Source: Streptomyces viridochromogenes DSM 40736 (GTDB lineage Bacteria; Actinomycetota; Actinomycetes; Streptomycetales; Streptomycetaceae). From it: a stretch of 64,000 bases of DNA. Below the pieces are notes generated by a model. The model worked only from the letters and a program-made list of their open reading frames with translations, had not been told where the DNA came from and ran no database searches. A program made the translations under genes and the position numbers. The stretch's first letter is position 1, and each line of letters begins with the position of its first letter. This document shows positions 1 through 8,753 of this stretch, in pieces. The stretch is from the NCBI RefSeq assembly GCF_000158955.1, contig NZ_GG657757.1, positions 5,172,278-5,236,277 on the forward strand. The letters run 5' to 3'.

Positions 1-731
1 TTGAACAGCACCCCGGCGAGTTCCACCGTGTCGCCGACCCTCACGTCCTTGTAGAGGGCCACCGGCACCCCGGCGCAGTTCGCGCCGAGGCCGGCCGTGC
101 CCGCCGTGGTGTCGATGTACGAAACGGTGAGGGACGGGCCGGTGGGCAGTTGCTTCACGCCGCCGTTGTCGAGGAGGGACAGTGTTTGCCCCTTGGCCGG
201 GAAGCTCTTCGCCGCGGCGGCCAGGACGGCGCGGTTGGTGGTGAAGCACAGGGCGTTGTCGGCACTGCCGCCCGCGAATTTCATGGATTCGGGGGCGGCG
301 GCGAGAGCGGCCTTTTCCTTGGCGTCCTTCGGTTCCAGGACGACACGGTAGGAGCAGACCTGCCGCACGGTGTAGGCGTGGCCGGAGACGGTAACCGGGG
401 AGCCCGGCTTCACGGTCCACTGCTGCTGCCCCGACCCGTAACGGGCCCCGTCGCGCAGTGTCGCAGTACGCGACGTCCCGTCGGCGGCCGCGCCCGCATA
501 CTGCACACCGCCACCGCCGGGCAGCCGGAAACCGCCTCCGCGCAGGACGTGCACTCCGTCCGCCGCGGCCACACCGACGCACTGCGGGCCCTTGTCCTCT
601 GCTGCCTGCCTGGTCGCGGGTGCGGTCGTCGGATCGTCACCGCCGCTGCCCGACGATGATCCGCAGGCGGTCAGCGCCCACAAGGCCAGGGTGGCACCCG
701 CGATGCCGTACTTACTCGCCGGGCTGAACAC
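1..731 (-). CDS. Putative lipoprotein, partial (C-terminus outside window)
   Basis: I read this frame directly from the minus strand. It opens at a GTG at 731 preceded by an AGGAG box and stays open to the window edge (about 243 codons). The N-terminus is a lipoprotein signal peptide: a short basic start, a hydrophobic stretch and the lipobox LTAC with Cys23, then a Ser/Gly/Asp-rich linker. The mature part has several Cys residues and beta-rich segments, but I do not recognise a family. It overlaps the stop of the upstream small gene by 20 bp, so it is the last visible member of the WXG100/protease operon. It should be anchored on the outer face of the membrane. Confidence 0.75.
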   Translation of the reverse strand, partial: MFSPASKYGIAGATLALWALTACGSSSGSGGDDPTTAPATRQAAEDKGPQCVGVAAADGVHVLRGGGFRLPGGGGVQYAGAAADGTSRTATLRDGARYGSGQQQWTVKPGSPVTVSGHAYTVRQVCSYRVVLEPKDAKEKAALAAAPESMKFAGGSADNALCFTTNRAVLAAAAKSFPAKGQTLSLLDNGGVKQLPTGPSLTVSYIDTTAGTAGLGANCAGVPVALYKDVRVGDTVELAGVLF

Positions 732-1047
732 CGGTCTCCTCCTCGTAGCCTTCGATCACGTGCTCCAGCACGACCCGGGTGCGGTAGTCGACCTCCACCA
801 CCCGCCACCCATCCCCGGTGATCTCCAGCTCGTCGCCCGGAACCAACCCGTCGAACTCCGCGAGCGGACGGCCTTCGCAGCCGATCCGAATGCGTCCATG
901 CACGGACGGCTCTGCGAAGACGGTCGCCAGGACCTGGTACGTCCGGCCGTCGTGTTCGACGGTGTACGGAATCTGGTGGCGGAGTGCCCAGCGACCGTCG
1001 AACGCGAAGGGGTACTTCACCTTCTCGCCTTCGGACACACTGCTCAT
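712..1047 (-). CDS. Small conserved protein between protease and lipoprotein
   Basis: This encodes about 111 residues with no signal peptide or membrane segment. It is predicted to be beta-rich and contains a VPGDELEI segment and an acidic C-terminal tail. The ATG at 1047 and a GTG three codons later are both possible starts; the GTG has better spacing from GGGAG. The gene begins 10 bp after the stop of the calpain-like protease and overlaps the following lipoprotein, so it is co-transcribed with both. It may belong to one of the actinobacterial DUF families found beside WXG100 genes, but I cannot assign it. An inhibitor or accessory role for the protease is only a guess from position. Confidence 0.65.
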   Translation of the reverse strand: MSSVSEGEKVKYPFAFDGRWALRHQIPYTVEHDGRTYQVLATVFAEPSVHGRIRIGCEGRPLAEFDGLVPGDELEITGDGWRVVEVDYRTRVVLEHVIEGYEEETGVQPGE

Positions 1048-1057
1048 CTCCCGGGTA

Positions 1058-2551
1058 TCACGGGGCATCGAAGGCCTCCGCTCCCTCGAAGTACTGGTTG
1101 AACTGCTCCTGCGACACGGTAATCGGCGGGTAGCCGGAGACGCCCCAGGGGTTGCCGAGGATGACTTTGCCGTCGTCGGTGAATCCCCGGACGTAGTACG
1201 CGTGGTTGCTGTGGTACGCGTTGCCCCATTCGGCCGGGTGGTTCTTGTCCACCTCCTCGTCGGCCGGGGTGGAGACGGTGACCACCTTCCCGGAGCCGAA
1301 GGCCTCCTTGAGGGATTCCAGGCTCTTGTCCTCGTGTTCACCGATGCCCAGGAAGCCGCCGGTGGTCAGGTCCTCGCCTTCCCTGCCGGTCAGGTACGGA
1401 GCGGACTTCTTCGGGTCGTCCCCCTCGATCCCGCCGTAACCCCGCTCGTCGTCACCGTCGTCCGAGTAGACCATCGCGAAGGCCTTCTCGTAGTACGCGG
1501 GCCAGCTCTCCCCATTGCCGTAGGTGCCGATGGGGTCGCCGTTCTGGTCGGACGGTAGATCAGCTGTCATCGTCACCCAGTGGTAGTTGCCCGCTTTGTC
1601 CCAGACGCGGACGCTGACCGTGCCGTTCGGGTTCTGCTTGATGCCTTCCTGGACAAAGGCGGGGTCCTTCTGCGCCAGGCCGGCCAGTGAAGCGACATAC
1701 CAGCAGTCGCCGAACTGACGTTGGTTGACGTCATCGGCAGACACCCCGTCCTGGAACAGGGGGTCCGGGGGTGGTGCCCAGTGAATGCCGTTGTTGGTCT
1801 GACCGTTCTGGCTGTTGCCGCCCGCCTCGTACGCATCGGTGTTCGTGAACGTAGGCTGCACCCCTGGAAAGGCCGCGGTGAACTTGGGCAGGTTCTCCGG
1901 ACTCACCTTGGACAGCATCAGGCTCAGCGTGTCCCGGCGCTTGTCCTCGGGCAGGCCGTTGTCGTCGAACGGATTCCAGGCGGAGTCATCGGTGTTGGTG
2001 AGCAGCTGATTGTAGAAGGCCAAATCCTTGGACGAGGCTTTCGTCATGAAAGAGTCCAGTTCGGCGGCGGTGAGTCCGTCGAGCTCGCCGGAGATCTGCT
2101 CCAGATCGTCGCGGTTGCCGTCGGTGCCGAAGCCCTTGCCCTTCAGCTCGTGAAGATGACGCACGGCATCGTCGATCTTCTTGGAGTCGGGCGCCTTCTC
2201 GTCGAGGAAGACGCTGCTGGCGGTGACGGGATATCCCTGCTTCGCCAGCTCCTGCAACCCCTCGAGCTGCTTGATGCGGCGTTTCATCGACGACTGCATG
2301 TCGCCGAGTTCCCCGCCGAGGGATCCCGGCAGGCGAGGACGACGGAAGAACGACGGCATCGGGACCACATCGCCGACGAGGTCCTGTAGGTCGGGGTTGC
2401 GGGAGGCGTTCTGCCCCGACGGCAGGTTCTGCTGGGCGGTGGTGAGCACGGCGGCCAGCTGTGAGTGGAGCTTCCCGGAGTTCTGGGCGAGGGTGTCCAG
2501 GTGGCTGGCGAGAGTCGTCAGCTTGGCGGCGTCGAATCCTCTGAAACCCAT
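1058..2551 (-). CDS. Calpain-family (C2) cysteine protease with WXG-like N-terminal helices
   Basis: This 497-residue protein has a complete calpain catalytic triad. Cys283 lies in QFGDCWYVASL, His450 in HSNHAYYVRGF and Asn467 in LGNPWG, all in the order and spacing of peptidase family C2. Residues 1 to about 230 are mostly helical and charged, as in the N-terminal targeting regions of type VII secretion substrates. No classical signal peptide is visible. The ATG at 2551 overlaps the stop of the WXG100-like gene by one base (TGATG). The upstream partner suggests export as a heterodimer or chaperoned substrate, which is inference. Bacterial calpain domains also occur in polymorphic toxins, so this could be a secreted toxin or a processing protease. 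Confidence 0.85.
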   Translation of the reverse strand: MGFRGFDAAKLTTLASHLDTLAQNSGKLHSQLAAVLTTAQQNLPSGQNASRNPDLQDLVGDVVPMPSFFRRPRLPGSLGGELGDMQSSMKRRIKQLEGLQELAKQGYPVTASSVFLDEKAPDSKKIDDAVRHLHELKGKGFGTDGNRDDLEQISGELDGLTAAELDSFMTKASSKDLAFYNQLLTNTDDSAWNPFDDNGLPEDKRRDTLSLMLSKVSPENLPKFTAAFPGVQPTFTNTDAYEAGGNSQNGQTNNGIHWAPPPDPLFQDGVSADDVNQRQFGDCWYVASLAGLAQKDPAFVQEGIKQNPNGTVSVRVWDKAGNYHWVTMTADLPSDQNGDPIGTYGNGESWPAYYEKAFAMVYSDDGDDERGYGGIEGDDPKKSAPYLTGREGEDLTTGGFLGIGEHEDKSLESLKEAFGSGKVVTVSTPADEEVDKNHPAEWGNAYHSNHAYYVRGFTDDGKVILGNPWGVSGYPPITVSQEQFNQYFEGAEAFDAP

Positions 2552-2907
2552 CAGCTGCCCCCCGCCCCCGCCTTGGCCTTGGCCTTCTCCCCGGCCTGCC
2601 GGTCCAGCTCGTCGGCCTGGCTCTCCCAGCGGGTGGCGTCTCCGAGCAGTGCGGTGCCCATGCTGTTGAGCGTGCGCTGTCGCTGCTGCAGTTTGGCGGT
2701 GCACTCGTCAGCGAAGGGGCCCTGCCAGATCGCGCCCTCGTCGCCGCCGGTACGGAAGGCTGCGGCGCGTGGGGCGGCCTTCTTCACCGCGTCGTCGAGA
2801 TACGGCCCCAGCCTGCGGGCCAGCGCCCGCGCCTCCCGCGCGCAATCCCGCAGCCGTTCGGCCCGCTTCTTCAATTCGGCTGCTTCATCGCCCGGTGTGG
2901 GGCCCAC
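2551..2907 (-). CDS. WXG100-like protein
   Basis: This is a 118-residue, almost entirely helical protein. A WQG turn lies near the middle (context IWQGPFADEC), matching the helix-WXG-helix hairpin of ESAT-6/WXG100 proteins. The family is usually about 100 residues, so this one has a slightly longer, Lys/Ala-rich tail. I chose the GTG at 2907 because GGAGGAAT lies eight bases upstream; ATG-type starts further upstream would add an unrelated N-terminus. It is the first gene of the minus-strand operon and overlaps the calpain-like gene by one base. Its likely role is as a small partner exported with, or guiding, the protease through a type VII system. No ESX core gene is present in this window. 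Confidence 0.7.
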   Translation of the reverse strand: MGPTPGDEAAELKKRAERLRDCAREARALARRLGPYLDDAVKKAAPRAAAFRTGGDEGAIWQGPFADECTAKLQQRQRTLNSMGTALLGDATRWESQADELDRQAGEKAKAKAGAGGS

Positions 2908-3315
2908 GTCTGATTCCTCCCCCGTTTGCTGCTGCTGCCTGCCGTGCCTCGTGAGTCGGTCCACGGCATTGCTGGGGAAGCATACGGGGGTGGTGTTCCG
3001 CCTACCGGAGGCGTTGGGAATCTCCCCGACCGTCACGTGGTCGCCACAATCCATGCGCTCTCTCATTGCGCTCATCTGCTGATCGAGCCGGGAGTGGTTG
3101 CGCACAGACGGTCGGAGAGCATCCGTTATGTCCGTTACTCCCGACATGGCGCCAATGTTCGCCGGGTAACTTGTCTCCAGGCGTTGCGATTACCTTTGCT
3201 TTAGAGGTCGTTCTCTTTCCGAACCTCATGTGCGGATTCCGCTGGTCAGACATGAGATCGCGGCCGTCACGGCAGTCTCGACTCATCGCCGGTCGGGATG
3301 TTGTGGGGGTGGCGG
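2908..3315. other. Intergenic stretch with divergent flanking genes
   Basis: About 400 bp lie between the WXG100-like gene (minus) and the coiled-coil/wHTH gene (plus). Promoters for both should lie here. I see no convincing ORF and no clear operator. Confidence 0.4.
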
Positions 3316-3834
3316 ATGCCTTCGATGCGGGCGGTTCTGGAAGCGCGGCGGAAGGCCGCGGCGGTGCGCGTGGAGGAGCTCGAAGCCGAACTGGTGCGGC
3401 TGCGGGCCGACTTGGCGGACGCGGAAGAAGTGCTCAGGCGTCGGGTGATCGGTCTGGAGCAGTATCTGGAGGCGCTGGCCGAGGAGGAATCACCCGCCGT
3501 GGTGGCTGTTGGGGTGTCGCGCAGGAAGTCGGTCGGGCCGCGGCGCGCGGTGCCGCACCGGGAGAACGCGGTCGGTGTCGAGGACCTGTCGGTGGACTAC
3601 CAGGCGTTGATGGCCGCCGCCCTGGACGCGGGCGCCGAGGGGCTGGGGGCCAGGCGGGCGGCGGTGGTGCTGGGCTGGGACAGCGCGTCCGTCTCCCGCG
3701 TCGAGGGCGCCAGGGCCCGGCTGAAACGGCTGGTGGAACGGGGCTGGCTGGTCGAGGAGAAGCCGGGCAGGTTCATGCTGACGACGCTGGAGCAGAACGC
3801 CGCTGATGGTGGGCGGCCAGACGGCGGCTCATGA
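3316..3834 (+). CDS. Coiled-coil / winged-helix protein next to IS5 transposase
   Basis: This protein of about 172 residues has two parts. Residues about 5 to 60 are a heptad-rich coiled coil full of Arg, Glu and Leu. Residues about 95 to 165 look like a winged helix, with a helix-turn-helix-like SASVSRVEG segment followed by a RLKRLVERGW wing. I chose the ATG at 3316; a TTG at 3298 is the alternative. The 3' end overlaps the convergent transposase stop by about 60 bp, so the gene may be an IS passenger or may have been clipped by insertion. The winged-helix call is by pattern only. DNA binding is plausible but unproven. Confidence 0.55.
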   Translation: MPSMRAVLEARRKAAAVRVEELEAELVRLRADLADAEEVLRRRVIGLEQYLEALAEEESPAVVAVGVSRRKSVGPRRAVPHRENAVGVEDLSVDYQALMAAALDAGAEGLGARRAAVVLGWDSASVSRVEGARARLKRLVERGWLVEEKPGRFMLTTLEQNAADGGRPDGGS

Positions 3835-4582
3835 GCGTGGTCATCGACCACAGAATGACGGCTTCGCTGGTGTCGGTGCGCCGTTCGTAGTCACGGACCA
3901 GACGTCGGCTGCGCAGGAACCAGGCAAAGGATCTTTCCACGACCCAGCGGCGGGCCAGGACCTGAAAACCTTGGACGTCGTCGCTGCGGCGGACGACGTC
4001 GAGGACGAGGCCGAGGCGCTGGGCAGCCCAGTCCTGGAGGTGGCCGCGGTAACCGCCGTCGGCCCAGATCCGCGAAAGCCGCCGCCGCTGCTTCCTTGCC
4101 GTGGGCAGCAGGATCCGGGCGGCGTCCCGGTCGGTCGTGGACGCCGGCGTGACCAGCACGGCCAGAAGAAGCCCGAGGGTGTCGGTGAGCAGGTGCCGCT
4201 TGCGTCCGTTGATCTTCTTCCCGGCGTCGTATCCCCGTGAAGCGAAGGCGACGGTGGCGTCCGCCTTCACTGACTGCGAGTCCACGACGGCCGCACTCGC
4301 CTCCTCCTCACGGCCCTCTGCATGGCGGACGGCTCCGCGCAGCCGGTCGTGCAACTCGGCCACCAGCCCGGTATCCCGCCAGCGGGCGAAGAAGGCATAC
4401 ACGCGAGACCAGGGTGGAAAGTCCGCCGGCATCGCCCTCCACTTGATGCCGTTGTCGACGAGATAGCGCACCGCGTCGATCATCTGCCGGTGGCAATAGC
4501 CCTCCGGACGGCCACCCCGGCCCGCCAGCCATGACGGCACCGGCAGCAGATCCCGCACCAGGGCCCACTCCGTATCGCTCAT
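3773..4582 (-). CDS. IS5-family transposase
   Basis: This 269-residue DDE transposase starts at MSDTEWALVRDLL. It has the IS5-type N-terminal DUF4096-like region with GGRPEGYCHRQ and NGIKWRAMP. The catalytic aspartates are visible in VVDSQSVKAD and WADGGYRG, and the downstream glutamate in RWVVERSFAWF. The length is normal for the family, so the enzyme looks intact. The frame is open upstream to 4723, but the ATG at 4582 gives the usual family start. I could not define the terminal inverted repeats or target duplication with confidence. It marks the left side of the accessory region at 3-12 kb. Confidence 0.9.
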   Translation of the reverse strand: MSDTEWALVRDLLPVPSWLAGRGGRPEGYCHRQMIDAVRYLVDNGIKWRAMPADFPPWSRVYAFFARWRDTGLVAELHDRLRGAVRHAEGREEEASAAVVDSQSVKADATVAFASRGYDAGKKINGRKRHLLTDTLGLLLAVLVTPASTTDRDAARILLPTARKQRRRLSRIWADGGYRGHLQDWAAQRLGLVLDVVRRSDDVQGFQVLARRWVVERSFAWFLRSRRLVRDYERRTDTSEAVILWSMTTLMSRRLAAHHQRRSAPASSA

Positions 4583-4709
4583 GTCGGAGCCATACCGCGG
4601 CCGCCGACCGGGTCGGTCAGCAGCGTTCCCGAACCGGTGAGCGAGACAGTCACACCCAAGAGTGGCCGGACTGGACCCGTCGGCCACCACCACGCAACAC
4701 TTCAACACC

Positions 4710-4762
4710 AGGGCCTCTTGCAACTCGCTGGATTCGACAACCGCGAGCTACCAAGAGGCCCT
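4710..4762. repeat. 53-bp imperfect palindrome, possible IS-end junction
   Basis: AGGGCCTCTTG at 4710-4720 is inverted perfectly at 4752-4762 (CAAGAGGCCCT). Inside these arms CTCGC (4724-4728) pairs with GCGAG (4743-4747). Reading inward from each end gives two closely similar 20-base sequences, as if two terminal inverted repeats of one element were abutted. It lies just upstream of the transposase start. It could be the IS right end, a relic or a MITE-like hairpin. Confidence 0.5.
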
Positions 4763-4984
4763 TCCTTCATGCCTCAACACCGCTCAACTCACCCGAACCA
4801 GCACCCCGTTCGATCCACGCCGGCCACACGAGCGGATAGAGAACAGGCAGTTACAGTGGCTTTGCGTGCGCCGCTCCGGACGGCCAGGGGTCAGAAGAAA
4901 GAGGGGAAGGGGCGGGCGTATGGGTCGATTCACCGGGACGAGAAGAATGCCTTCCATGGATACGGCTCGGCGTCGGGTGCGGTT

Positions 4985-5150
4985 GTCCGATGCCCATGGA
5001 GTATCGCTTCGACGTATCGGGCTTGCCCCTGCATCGGGTCACCGTTCTCCAGGCGCAGGATGACGGCGCGCTTACGCCCGGTTCCTGGGCCTGGCTGTGA
5101 GTCCAAGACCTCATCGGCTTCAGGGGCGACAGATGCCGACTCACCCCGGG
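4985..5150 (-). pseudogene. Relic of the 391-aa T7SS-substrate-like family
   Basis: The DNA here closely resembles positions about 11819-11937, the N-terminal coding part of the frameshifted paralogue at 10655-12045. In one minus-strand frame LSPLKPMRSW is preserved, and in another RLENGDP, so the reading frame is broken between them. Both segments occur in the same order in the intact family members. The fragment has no usable start or end and is clearly dead. It is the third copy of this family in the window and shows that the cassette has been duplicated and eroded. Confidence 0.7.
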
Positions 5151-5284
5151 CATCGTGTTGGAGAGCCACACATCATCGGGCATAACGAGCGAAATTAGCT
5201 CAACGCGGTCCTCCTGGCCCACTATTGAGGGCGGTGGGTAGCCTGATCGGGAACGGAGGCCAACTAGAGGCGAATGGAGTGGTC

Positions 5285-5860
5285 GTGGGCGGCGCGGACG
5301 GTTCTGGAACGGGTGCATCGGCAGTGCCGAACGGGCAGGCGGTGGTGTACGAGGAGAGACTGCCGAGACGCTGGATGATCGCCACCGCGGTGGTTCTTGT
5401 TGTCTGGGTTGCCTATCAGGCCAGCATTCTGCTTCCCGAGGACAGCACGGTTTGGTTCGTAATTCTCGGATTTTCGACACTTCTCGCGCTCGTGTTTAAT
5501 GCTGTGCCGATTTCCAAACGCATCTATAATCGAATTCACATTCGCGGTGGGCGGTTGACCGTGGGACGGGAGACGATCCCGGTGGAGTCGCTGACTGTCG
5601 ACTCGCTTCGGGAGGCTCGTGAGCAGCCCACTGATGCGGAGTTCGTCGCGTCCCTGGCTTCGCGTTCGCGTGAGGAGCTCGCGGAGTTGCAACGGAGGAG
5701 CGGTGCAACTAGGCCGCCTCGCCTAATGGGCGGGGGCTGGTCCGTACCCATGGGCATGGACCAGATCGTGGTGGAGACCTCACAGGGTGACTCGCTGCTG
5801 ATCGCCACCCACCATCGCGAAGCGCTGCTGGACGCACTTACGCGGGCCCGCCAGAGCTAG
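5285..5860 (+). CDS. Two-TM membrane protein, DUF3093/PH-like
   Basis: This encodes 191 residues starting at a GTG with GGAG five bases upstream; a TTG at 5225 would extend it. A disordered Gly/Ser/Ala start is followed by YEERLPRRW, then two membrane helices (about residues 35-52 and 60-78). After these comes a cytoplasmic domain with alternating beta strands and a helical C-terminus ending in LLDALTRARQS. The layout resembles DUF3093 membrane proteins, whose soluble part is PH-like. The match is by eye and moderate. It heads the plus-strand cassette and is 113 bp before the next gene. Its role is unknown, and codon use here is more A/T-tolerant than in the core genes. Confidence 0.6.
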   Translation: MGGADGSGTGASAVPNGQAVVYEERLPRRWMIATAVVLVVWVAYQASILLPEDSTVWFVILGFSTLLALVFNAVPISKRIYNRIHIRGGRLTVGRETIPVESLTVDSLREAREQPTDAEFVASLASRSREELAELQRRSGATRPPRLMGGGWSVPMGMDQIVVETSQGDSLLIATHHREALLDALTRARQS

Positions 5861-5973
5861 AGCCAGTACGCCCGGTTCCGAGGCTCAACATCCAGATGTC
5901 GGTAGGCTGTTCGTGTGCCTGTGCTGCTTCCTCTTCTTGGGAAGGAGCCGACTTAATCACCTGAAGGAGCTTC

Positions 5974-7149
5974 GTGACAGGCAAGCTGAACAGAGTGGTG
6001 AACCCGCAAGACCTCGAGCAACTAGCCAAGTTGCTCGATGGGCGGGGAGGGGTGAGGGACAAACTCAGCGAGGCATTCACGCGGGCCTCCGCGCTCGGGG
6101 TGTCGGGCAAGCTGACTGCGATACGCCCGATGCATTCATGGGTATCGGACACGGCGCCCGATCTTCGCAGGAAAGCAGCGTATGCGCGCTTGGAGGACGG
6201 CGATCCGCTGGCCGGACTACTGCTCGCCGGATTCACCCCTGAGCAGCTCAAGAACAAGGATCTGCCACCAGATATCCTATTGGTCGCCAATGCAGCCGCC
6301 TCCGATAACAAGGCCGACGATGGTTGGCTCAAGAAGAAGGATGACGAGACCCTCGACGACTGGCTCGTCAGGGTGCAGGGCGATGCTGTCACCCGGCTGA
6401 CCGACAACGAGGAACTGGGCAAGGCGGTCGCGACGTATATAGAAGGCGCCGCCAACCTATCGGCGTTCTTCACCTCGTCAAGCACGGCGCTGCTTGGTGG
6501 CAAGTCGCTCATCGCGTACTTTAAGAGCTCCAAGGTGCTCAATGCGCCGGGCACCTTCACCGCCCGATTGATCAACGGTCACTGGGACAAGCTGTCCAAG
6601 ATCCCCAAGGCCGGAAGTTGGCTGACACGGGTGCCGACCAGTGCGCTCGCTGGCTCCGATGAGGCGGCGATGCTTGCTGGTTACATGCGCAACGGTAGCT
6701 TCTACCTGCCGACGTCCACCGAGGCCAACCTGCTCCGCGTCGCTCAACGCGGCGGTCTTGCCAACGCGGCCAAGGCTGCCGGATGGATACGCGGCGCCGG
6801 CATTGTCGGTTCTGCCGCTGCTACAGCCTGGGGTGTCGCCAATCTGGCGACTATGGATCACGGCAAAGCGTGGAAGGAGGACAAGGCCAAGTACCTCTCC
6901 AATTGGACGGGTACGGCTTTCAACGCCTCGCTCACCGCCGCTATGGTCGCGCCCAACCCGGTCACCGTCGGCTTGGCCGTCGGTACTGGACTCGCCTATG
7001 CCGGAACCCTTGTTTGGGACAACTGGGACAGTATTAGCCAGGGCGCGGAAGAGGCCGCTGACTGGGTCGGTGACAAGGCAGAGAAGGCCGGCGAGGCCAT
7101 TTCCGACGGCGCTAAGAAACTCGGCAGCGCCCTCAACCCGTTCGACTGA
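5974..7149 (+). CDS. 391-aa T7SS-substrate-like protein with hydrophobic C-terminal segment
   Basis: The protein starts at a GTG with GAAGGAGC upstream. Residues 1 to about 150 are helical and charged. A glycine/alanine-rich hydrophobic region lies around residues 265-340 (GAGIVGSAAATAWGVANL and NPVTVGLAVGTGLAYAG). It ends in an amphipathic helix-rich tail, ADWVGDKAEKAGEAI, then SALNPFD. The same tail is conserved in the paralogue at 10655-12045, and a third relic lies at 4985-5150. The hydrophobic pair followed by amphipathic helices suggests membrane insertion. The neighbouring EspG-like gene suggests a type VII secretion link. No enzymatic motif is visible. Toxin, effector and structural roles all remain possible. 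Confidence 0.7.
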   Translation: MTGKLNRVVNPQDLEQLAKLLDGRGGVRDKLSEAFTRASALGVSGKLTAIRPMHSWVSDTAPDLRRKAAYARLEDGDPLAGLLLAGFTPEQLKNKDLPPDILLVANAAASDNKADDGWLKKKDDETLDDWLVRVQGDAVTRLTDNEELGKAVATYIEGAANLSAFFTSSSTALLGGKSLIAYFKSSKVLNAPGTFTARLINGHWDKLSKIPKAGSWLTRVPTSALAGSDEAAMLAGYMRNGSFYLPTSTEANLLRVAQRGGLANAAKAAGWIRGAGIVGSAAATAWGVANLATMDHGKAWKEDKAKYLSNWTGTAFNASLTAAMVAPNPVTVGLAVGTGLAYAGTLVWDNWDSISQGAEEAADWVGDKAEKAGEAISDGAKKLGSALNPFD

Positions 7150-7197
7150 TGCCGACCGTGGCACATCCGGTGCCGAGCGGCGCGAGGGGAAGAAACC

Positions 7198-7776
7198 ATG
7201 CAGCAGCACACGTATACGCTCGATCACTGGGAGGACCGCAGAGGTCATCGGCTGTCCTGGAAGTTCGGGTACCGGGGTACGGCAGGGCCATTCGGCAGCA
7301 TCGAGGTGGTCTACCCCGCGAAGCGGCACGGAGACCGTCACGTCACCGAGGTCACGGGAGACACTGTGCCCGCCACCTCCTTCGACGGCTGGGCCTACGG
7401 ACGAAAGCCCTCGCTCTTCTCGGCGCAACTCAGTGTCGCCGGGGAAGGAATCCGACTAAAGCGCAACCGTTGGGCTCAGACTCGAGCCGGACGGGCGTTG
7501 CGGATGCAGGTCGCCGGGCGAGAATACCGCTACCTCGCGACCAGCGCCCGGCACCGCGACCGGGCCCTGATCCGGCACGGCGTGGAGATTCAGACCAGTC
7601 GGCACGGCAGGGGCTCACGGAAGAAGGCCACTTTCATCGTCCAGGGCCCGGCCGACGCCACTGACCTTGCCTTGGCCGCTGTGATGTGCGGCGTGAACAC
7701 CCGCAACCTCACCCGGAGCGGGGCCGTTCGAGCCTTCCTCAGTAGGTCACTGAACCTGCTGGACGTGTTCCAGTGA
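7198..7776 (+). CDS. 192-aa cassette partner protein
   Basis: This soluble protein of 192 residues is predicted to be beta-rich, with many Arg and Tyr residues and no signal peptide. It starts at the ATG at 7198 behind GAGGGGAAG, 48 bp after the 391-aa gene. The distant paralogue at 9980-10597 sits at the same place after the second copy of the 391-aa gene. Shared features include PSLFSAQL/PSLFKAEL, ALRMQVAGREYRY versus ALRITYEDRKYVY, and a closing DLALAAVM/DLAIAIVL helix. The conserved pairing implies a functional partner, such as a chaperone or immunity protein. No known family was recognised. Confidence 0.7.
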   Translation: MQQHTYTLDHWEDRRGHRLSWKFGYRGTAGPFGSIEVVYPAKRHGDRHVTEVTGDTVPATSFDGWAYGRKPSLFSAQLSVAGEGIRLKRNRWAQTRAGRALRMQVAGREYRYLATSARHRDRALIRHGVEIQTSRHGRGSRKKATFIVQGPADATDLALAAVMCGVNTRNLTRSGAVRAFLSRSLNLLDVFQ

Positions 7777-7836
7777 ATCTCACGAGCACCCTGAGGTCTT
7801 GCCTCCAAACGTTTCCGCCAACGAAAGCGACATGAA

Positions 7837-8676
7837 ATGCCCTCGTATGACAGCACGCGAGGTCGGTTCCGGCTTGCCGAGAGCCACCTGGCCGTCCTCG
7901 GTCACCACGTCGACGGATTGGAGGTGCCCTCGGATTTGGCTGAGCCCGAACGCGAGCTGCGAGAGGCCGGCCTGACCGACCGGGCCGGAGCCCTCGACCT
8001 TGAGCTGAGCCCGCTGGTCAGTACCTTGAGGGAACCTACCGTTGTCATCCACGTGGAGGCGCTCGGAGAGCACGGCACCCTCCACCACGGTGTCACCATC
8101 GGCGACGGCTACGTCTACTCCCATGAGTCCTGGCCAGGCTCCGCCGAGTCGGAGTATGTCCGGCTGGAGCCGAACATGCTGGTCTGGGCGCTGGCGCGGA
8201 TGGTCAACCTCCAGGGAGGGGATCCCGTGGACGTTGCCACACCCGAGATCGAGACGACCATGGCTGTCCTCGACGCGGGACTTGCCACCCTGGACAGCCT
8301 CCAGGGTTTGACGGCCGAAGAGGGCATCGACCGGATAGCCGATGCGTTGGCTGGCGCCGGGCTGACCCGGAAGTCGCAGCTCAGCACACTTGCCAAGTTG
8401 ATCGCCGGGATGCGGTCCAGTTGGCGGATGACCACTGCGTGGCAGGGGCACGATGAGGGAACACCTGCCCTGCAGGTGCGGGGATTCGCGGTGTGGGATT
8501 GCGGACCTCTCGGCTACTGGCATCGTGAGCTGCCCGCCGAGCCGGTCCTGCCCGGCCAAGTGGATGACACCACTCCACTTAAGCTCGCCCGGGCTGACGC
8601 CAAGGAGGTCTGGCAGCTGATCACCGATCTACTCCCGGCCGGAGATGAGTTCGCGACGGCGCCACACCCGGGGTGA
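7837..8676 (+). CDS. EspG-like ESX secretion-associated protein (tentative)
   Basis: This is a 279-residue soluble protein. Its pattern is LVSTLREPTVVIHVEAL, a central beta-sheet, then LEPNMLVWALARMVNL and a C-terminal LITDLLP helix. This recalls actinobacterial EspG-family proteins, cytosolic chaperones of ESX substrates, but the resemblance is by eye only. It starts at ATG 7837, 60 bp after the partner gene, in the same direction. The last 25 codons reappear in decayed form at about 12213-12274. If it is an EspG, it would keep the 391-aa protein soluble before export. Confidence 0.5.
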   Translation: MPSYDSTRGRFRLAESHLAVLGHHVDGLEVPSDLAEPERELREAGLTDRAGALDLELSPLVSTLREPTVVIHVEALGEHGTLHHGVTIGDGYVYSHESWPGSAESEYVRLEPNMLVWALARMVNLQGGDPVDVATPEIETTMAVLDAGLATLDSLQGLTAEEGIDRIADALAGAGLTRKSQLSTLAKLIAGMRSSWRMTTAWQGHDEGTPALQVRGFAVWDCGPLGYWHRELPAEPVLPGQVDDTTPLKLARADAKEVWQLITDLLPAGDEFATAPHPG

Positions 8677-8753
8677 GCGGGCCCTGCGCGAAAGCCTGGG
8701 CTCGACGTGCCTAGTCAGGGCTTGACCTGCGATCAACGTCCTGGTGGCGATCT

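Noticed and set aside
5285..5860. Start at TTG 5225
   Set aside because: The added 20 residues are low-complexity and have no ribosome site; GTG 5285 has GGAG at good spacing.
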